This document shows, piece by piece, positions 59,469-64,000 of a stretch of 64,000 nt of DNA. The notes under the pieces were generated by a model, which made no database searches, was not told the DNA's origin, and was given only the letters and a program-made list of their open reading frames with translations. This DNA is from Monilinia fructicola (Eukaryota; Ascomycota; Leotiomycetes; Helotiales; Sclerotiniaceae), in NCBI GenBank assembly GCA_008692225.1, contig VICG01000009.1, positions 2,131,001 to 2,195,000 of the forward strand. Reading direction: 5' to 3'. The position numbers were made by a program, and so were the translations under genes. Position 1 is the first letter of the stretch, and every line of letters starts with the position of its first letter.

Positions 59469-62400
59469 ATTCGTAGATGATGTGATGAATCGTCGACGTC
59501 AGATCAAGTATGATTAGATGGATAGATATCTCTATTCCTATTCTCCTTCCAAAGCTACTAAGAAGCTGCACCGAATACAGGTTGCACAGATCTTTAGAGA
59601 AGTAGAACAGACTATATCTTGTCTATGTCGGAAACCACTGTCTCGCTTTCATATATCGTTCTTTTTGTCAGTATGATGATAGCAAGAAGTTTCAAAAATA
59701 CTCTCAGAGTTTGTATGATTTGATCGGAAGGAAGCACTGAAAGGATCCTAATGAGATGAAAAGTTGATGAAGAATCGTGAAGAATAAATAAAATGTCGAA
59801 AGAAGTTTGGGAGCTTTCTCAAGAGAGAGAGGGAGAGGGAGAGGTAGAGAGAGATAGCTTGAGCTTGAGCTTTGACCATTAAGGTTACATTGTTTGCAGT
59901 AAGGCTACCAAGACAAGGTATAGCATGTGATTATATAAGCAATGAAGATTAGGTAGACGTCATTTTTTATATTGGATGCAATTAGTTATAATTATCATTT
60001 AGGACGCGTTCAGATCGATTTTGATAATATTAGGCTAAATCAAAATGTTAGGAATATTGTAAATCGAGTATCCATATATTTAAGTATAGCTAATGTATTT
60101 AGAGCATGTTAAAATTTAAAAATAATCATTTTATAAATAACCTTATTTATAAATATCTTAAACAATATTAGAATCTATATATATTTCTAAATAGCATTCA
60201 AAAGCTATTTTTAATTACTATATAAACTTTTTCAAAACGTGTTTCTATAAATATATATTAAAGCTAATATCCCAATCAAGCTTGATACCAAGTCGAGATT
60301 ACTCGTTTATTTGATCAATTATATATTCGTTATAATATTACGTTCGAATCAATCACATTAGAGCTAATGTTAGGTTTGATGTAATCCAACACTCGATTCA
60401 AACACGCCCTTAGGCTTATGCTATGAAAATCTAGGCGATTTGGGGTGCGGGTGTGGTTGTTGATTTTATACGCTGGTAGCGTATCATATAGGGGTAAAAT
60501 CACTTGACGTAGTTCGCCAGATGGTAAGGTTATCAGGTTAATAAGGTTACGGTATAAATCATAGGACTAATCAAGTCTCTTAATCTTCCGAAAACCAGAT
60601 ATCAACGTGTGCTATTATCTTTGGAGTCATGAAACTTTAATGGTATGAAGAGAGGTTATGTATGTATGGGCGTCGGGTTGGTGGTTACTAGATGATGCAT
60701 ATGAATGTATGGGGGTTGACTATGAGGGTTCAACATTGGAGGAGAGGTCTTGAGTTATAGCGGTTCTTTAGGCAGTTGAAGAAGTTTATAGGCATGACAC
60801 CCTATCGCAGATATGCAACAATGGATTTGAGAATTGGGATAAGGAAGGGTTGAAGATACGAGGTGCAGAGTGTTTGGGGTGATTGTGATATGCGGTATAT
60901 ATGGTATATGTGGTATATAAGAAGTGAATATCAGAGGTAGATACAAAGGGCTAATATATATGATAACTGAGATATGGATTAGCTATATCGTATCTGATAT
61001 ACTTTACCTACTTAAAGAGATGTAAAATTATACCTAGACTCACAAGATCTATCATCAATACCACGCAGATTGAATCTACCAAAGACAAAGAAGCTTATGG
61101 CAGCTACAGAAAGGTCTCAGCATCTTCCAGGACCAAAGAGTGCCCTATATCTCTATTAGCAGGCCTATTAATCAGTTGATCCGTAGGAATATATCGATAC
61201 CCAACAAGACTGCATAAAGAAGGGATGGAAAATGGGGGAAGTTCATTGGCTGGCTAAAACCGAGGAAATTAATCAATATCGAAGAGAAAGTTGTCGAGGA
61301 AGAGTTCGGAAACCGTGGCTGGGACTTTGAAAGACGCTACGAGAGAGTCAGGCTCGTAAAGCAGTTGGCGTAATGTCACCTACACTTTGAAAATTGAAGA
61401 AAGCCGCCATAAGACGTATATCGTAATCAAAATAGATATCACCACCCCATTTTGGCAAAATCATCTACCGACTGATAATTGGCGCACGATACCGTGACAA
61501 TCCGACATACAAACAATGATCACCTAAGCAAAAGATCATGAGCAACTCCAAGAAGCGAGCTCATTGAAATTGATGTAGAAAAATCGAGTGATTCTTCATG
61601 AATTAAAATCGTGTTAGATGCGCAATCACCATCTGATTAGAGTCTGAAATTGAATCTGGCGCATCTCCATCTCTTTCCCTCTAGCTGTCTGTCAAAGTAG
61701 CATATCTCCTATCATCCGCGGCTCGTAAATCTTTGTTACTGATTTATTTTAATACCAGTTTTTCATCTCTGCGTTTGTTGATAGCTATTTTTCCCTTCTC
61801 CAGTCATTGTCTCGGTTCAATCTCAAGTGAGATGAATGTTTGATGGTGTTGTTGTGACCATATCTGGAACTGGATTTTGGTCTGCGAACTATTAGCCCCT
61901 ATTGCACGTATCAAAGGTTGTAAGCTCATTACGGCGGGAATATGATTTGATAAGGCGCTGTTGGACGAAGGTTAATGGACGAGGTCCGGTCTCGTGATAC
62001 ATATTGGAAGACGCCATGGGAGAGTGCATCACTGCTCCATCTCCATTCCAACTCCTAAATCTTTAAGCACCAGTTATGGATGTAACTATTTGGTCGAAGT
62101 GACGAAGATAGCCCTCTGGGAGAAAGTCTCGAATTGTAAACACCGTTCTTGTTCAGATTCCATAATGTATTTTGGGGCGTGATCATTTCTTGAGTCCATT
62201 TTATTGACGCATACTTTCACGAGATTTCTACTCGATTCGGAAATTGCATTTGAATCACCCGATCGACTTCTCCTTTTTGACGTTCCAGAGTCACTCGTTT
62301 AGCCGTCAAGATTAGAGCGTGTTCCATTATGAATGAAGAGCACCGTATGTTCTCCCCAATGACACTGAGATTCGTATTTATCTCTATAATATAACATGCA

Positions 62401-64000
62401 GCTGTAGACTACTATACTAACATGCCTATCATCAATACTTTGATTGATAGTGTCGTGGAATTACTTTTTACGGGGCAGGGATGCGGCATAGAAATGTTTT
62501 ACGTTCCTTTTGGCTACCAACAAGCCGTCTGGTTATAAAGTCTTAACACAATTACCAAGTGAAATTACTCTGAGGTAAAATTACTTAGAGCTTGTAACAA
62601 AGTCCCCACTTGGATTCCTCTGTATTCAGATATCACTCGTTGAACCAGACGATGATAGAGACATCCAGAACCTATATATAGCCCTTGAAATACGGAGTTC
62701 CCAGAGTCAAGATAGCACATTCGTATACTCTGTGCATATCTTATACTCGTGCGTCAAATCTTCCCTGTTGCCTCCTTGCTGGATGGACAGAGAATCGATA
62801 TATATGAAATCGAAATCGAGACTTCGGGCAATCTGAACCGCATGTCACGGCTCTGTTGGGAGGATAATTGTCGGAAACTTTGCACCGAGACGCGGTATAT
62901 CTGACGACTCCTTGGTGAAATGCTGATTGAAAAGAGATTTAGCAGAAGGATCATTTATATCAAATGACTTCACTAACCTTACTCTTTGATTGTAGAGTGC
63001 AGAAAGGTACACTGGTATTACTGCCCAATATATGTTCATACTGCCATTCTGTGAAAAAGACAGATTGCCTATCTCCCCTCATAGCCATTTGAAAGTATTA
63101 CGCCTCTGATGTTCCCTTCAAAGTAGCTGGGACATCCGGATCCAGACTACTCTGACAGAAACCTGTAGGTAAATGGACAAAGGTTGAGGATCAGGGTCCA
63201 AATGCTCCTCAAGTAGGATACAAATGCTTTCTGAATTTTGCAGCAGTAGTATTTCACTTGGCGTTCCACTAGTGAAGCTTTTGCCATTGCGCAATTCTTG
63301 AATGTTCAAACTTTGACACTGGCACTTGGAATAAATAGATTTAGGTTCCTATAGCCTATCTTTCAGCATATTCAGATATGCAACAAAAGTTCTTAAAGTC
63401 CGGCTTATTTCATCGTGCATAAGATTGACATTGGACGAGAAGATCCATATATTTCTATATATATAACCTTACATATATGTATTCAATCTTTGAGCATTCA
63501 GTGATGGTTGATCTTCAAATCTTAATACGTTAATTAGCAAAAATGTCTACCCTGCTGGATCGCCATGGCTAGGTTAAGATCTTAAGATGCTAGCTAATAG
63601 TTCTATGGGTAGGATTCTCGAACCTTGCTTGTATCATTTGTTCAATGTTCGAAGCAAAGTTGACGTAGACTAAATACATTTTGGACAGTTCTACTTGAAG
63701 ACGGATTCTGGGCACGAGATGGCTCCAGTAGTTCTTCATATTGCCTTCAGTTCCAAGGCAAAAGTATAAAGATCTAAAGAATCCATGGATGTAGGTGAGC
63801 GAAATAGGGGTCTAATTAGCTTACATGGTGGTGATGGTGGTGGAGGTGCTTACATAATCTTGACTTGACCCAAATCAACCACACAGACCCAAAATCCAAT
63901 CATCTCGTCTTTCAATTTCAAACCACATTTGAAGTTTACGGAAGTATGTGATGTCTATCCTAAACTAAATCTACATGCGAGCTTGATATTTTGAAACCGG
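59469..64000. other. gene-poor region to the right edge
   Basis: About 4.5 kb with no supported gene on either strand. Open frames are under 70 codons and have no domain or consistent splice context. 59820-59860 is a GAGA tract. A TTA-flanked MITE-like element lies at 60002-60409. From 60.4 to 64 kb, composition is moderately AT-rich with no long repeats. A gene starting beyond the right edge cannot be excluded. Confidence 0.6.
60002..60409. mobile_element. probable non-autonomous Harbinger-like MITE
   Basis: A 408-bp AT-rich segment begins with GGACGCGTTCAGATCGA and ends with the imperfect inverted complement TCGATTCAAACACGCCC. In the first 17 positions 12 match and all five differences are C/T or G/A transitions. 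Both ends are flanked by TTA (59999-60001 and 60410-60412), the target duplication typical of PIF/Harbinger elements. No transposase frame is present, so it would need a partner elsewhere. Confidence 0.6.

Noticed and set aside
1..64000. CRISPR array, prophage, IS element or biosynthetic gene cluster
   Set aside because: No regularly spaced direct repeats, no bacterial-type mobile genes and no PKS/NRPS/terpene core genes were seen; the DNA is eukaryotic.

Overview
The window looks like nuclear DNA of a filamentous ascomycete (Pezizomycotina). Genes are broken by short introns of about 45-60 nt with GTAAGT/GTATGT donors, CTAAC-like branch points and AG acceptors. The gene content is fungal: two-domain phosphofructokinase, ATR/UVSB checkpoint kinase, COX16, LSM3, Med17 and a Dal5-type transporter. 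AT-rich gene-poor blocks alternate with ordinary coding DNA. The general look fits Leotiomycetes such as Sclerotiniaceae, but that placement is an impression and not a result.

Layout. 1-4145 (+) is the 3' part of a ZNFX1-like helicase with NF-X1 zinc fingers. 4.1-8.1 kb is repeat-rich and nearly gene-free, with one doubtful small gene. 8.1-9.5 kb (-) is a SAM-dependent methyltransferase. 10-12.3 kb (-) is a mitochondrial PPR-like protein, divergent from LSM3 (12.6-13.1 kb). 14.5-16.5 kb (+) is a GTPBP1/2-type GTPase. 17.6-18.9 kb (+) is a disordered conserved protein, convergent with a YwbE/DUF2196 plus zinc-finger protein (19.2-20.1 kb). Two small coiled-coil proteins converge at 21.9-23.5 kb. 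GPI12 (24.1-25.0 kb, -) is divergent from a small membrane protein. That gene overlaps by its stop codon with another membrane-anchored coiled-coil gene, which is itself divergent from an allantoate-permease-like MFS transporter. An ATR-family kinase fills 31-38.9 kb (-) and shares a 310-bp divergent promoter with COX16. Next come an F-box protein, a secreted GPI-anchored protein with a DUF4215 cysteine motif, a GC-rich alpha/beta hydrolase, the phosphofructokinase, Med17 and a PARP-type zinc-finger basic protein. The last 4.5 kb has no recognisable gene but holds a probable 408-bp MITE flanked by TTA.

The most important reading note is that many clear genes are interrupted by single-base frameshifts, nearly all in short homopolymer runs. 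When those single bases are corrected, the summed exons become exact multiples of three in every gene where I could do the count. This points to homopolymer sequencing error rather than pseudogenes, so I annotate these loci as functional genes and give the position of each break.

The genes are mostly housekeeping and do not form an obvious pathway cluster. I see no CRISPR array, rRNA, convincing tRNA or biosynthetic cluster. The better candidates for something less described are the YwbE-zinc-finger fusion, the PARP-finger protein with repeated basic motifs and a terminal micro-exon encoding an AT-hook-like tail, and the TTA-flanked MITE.
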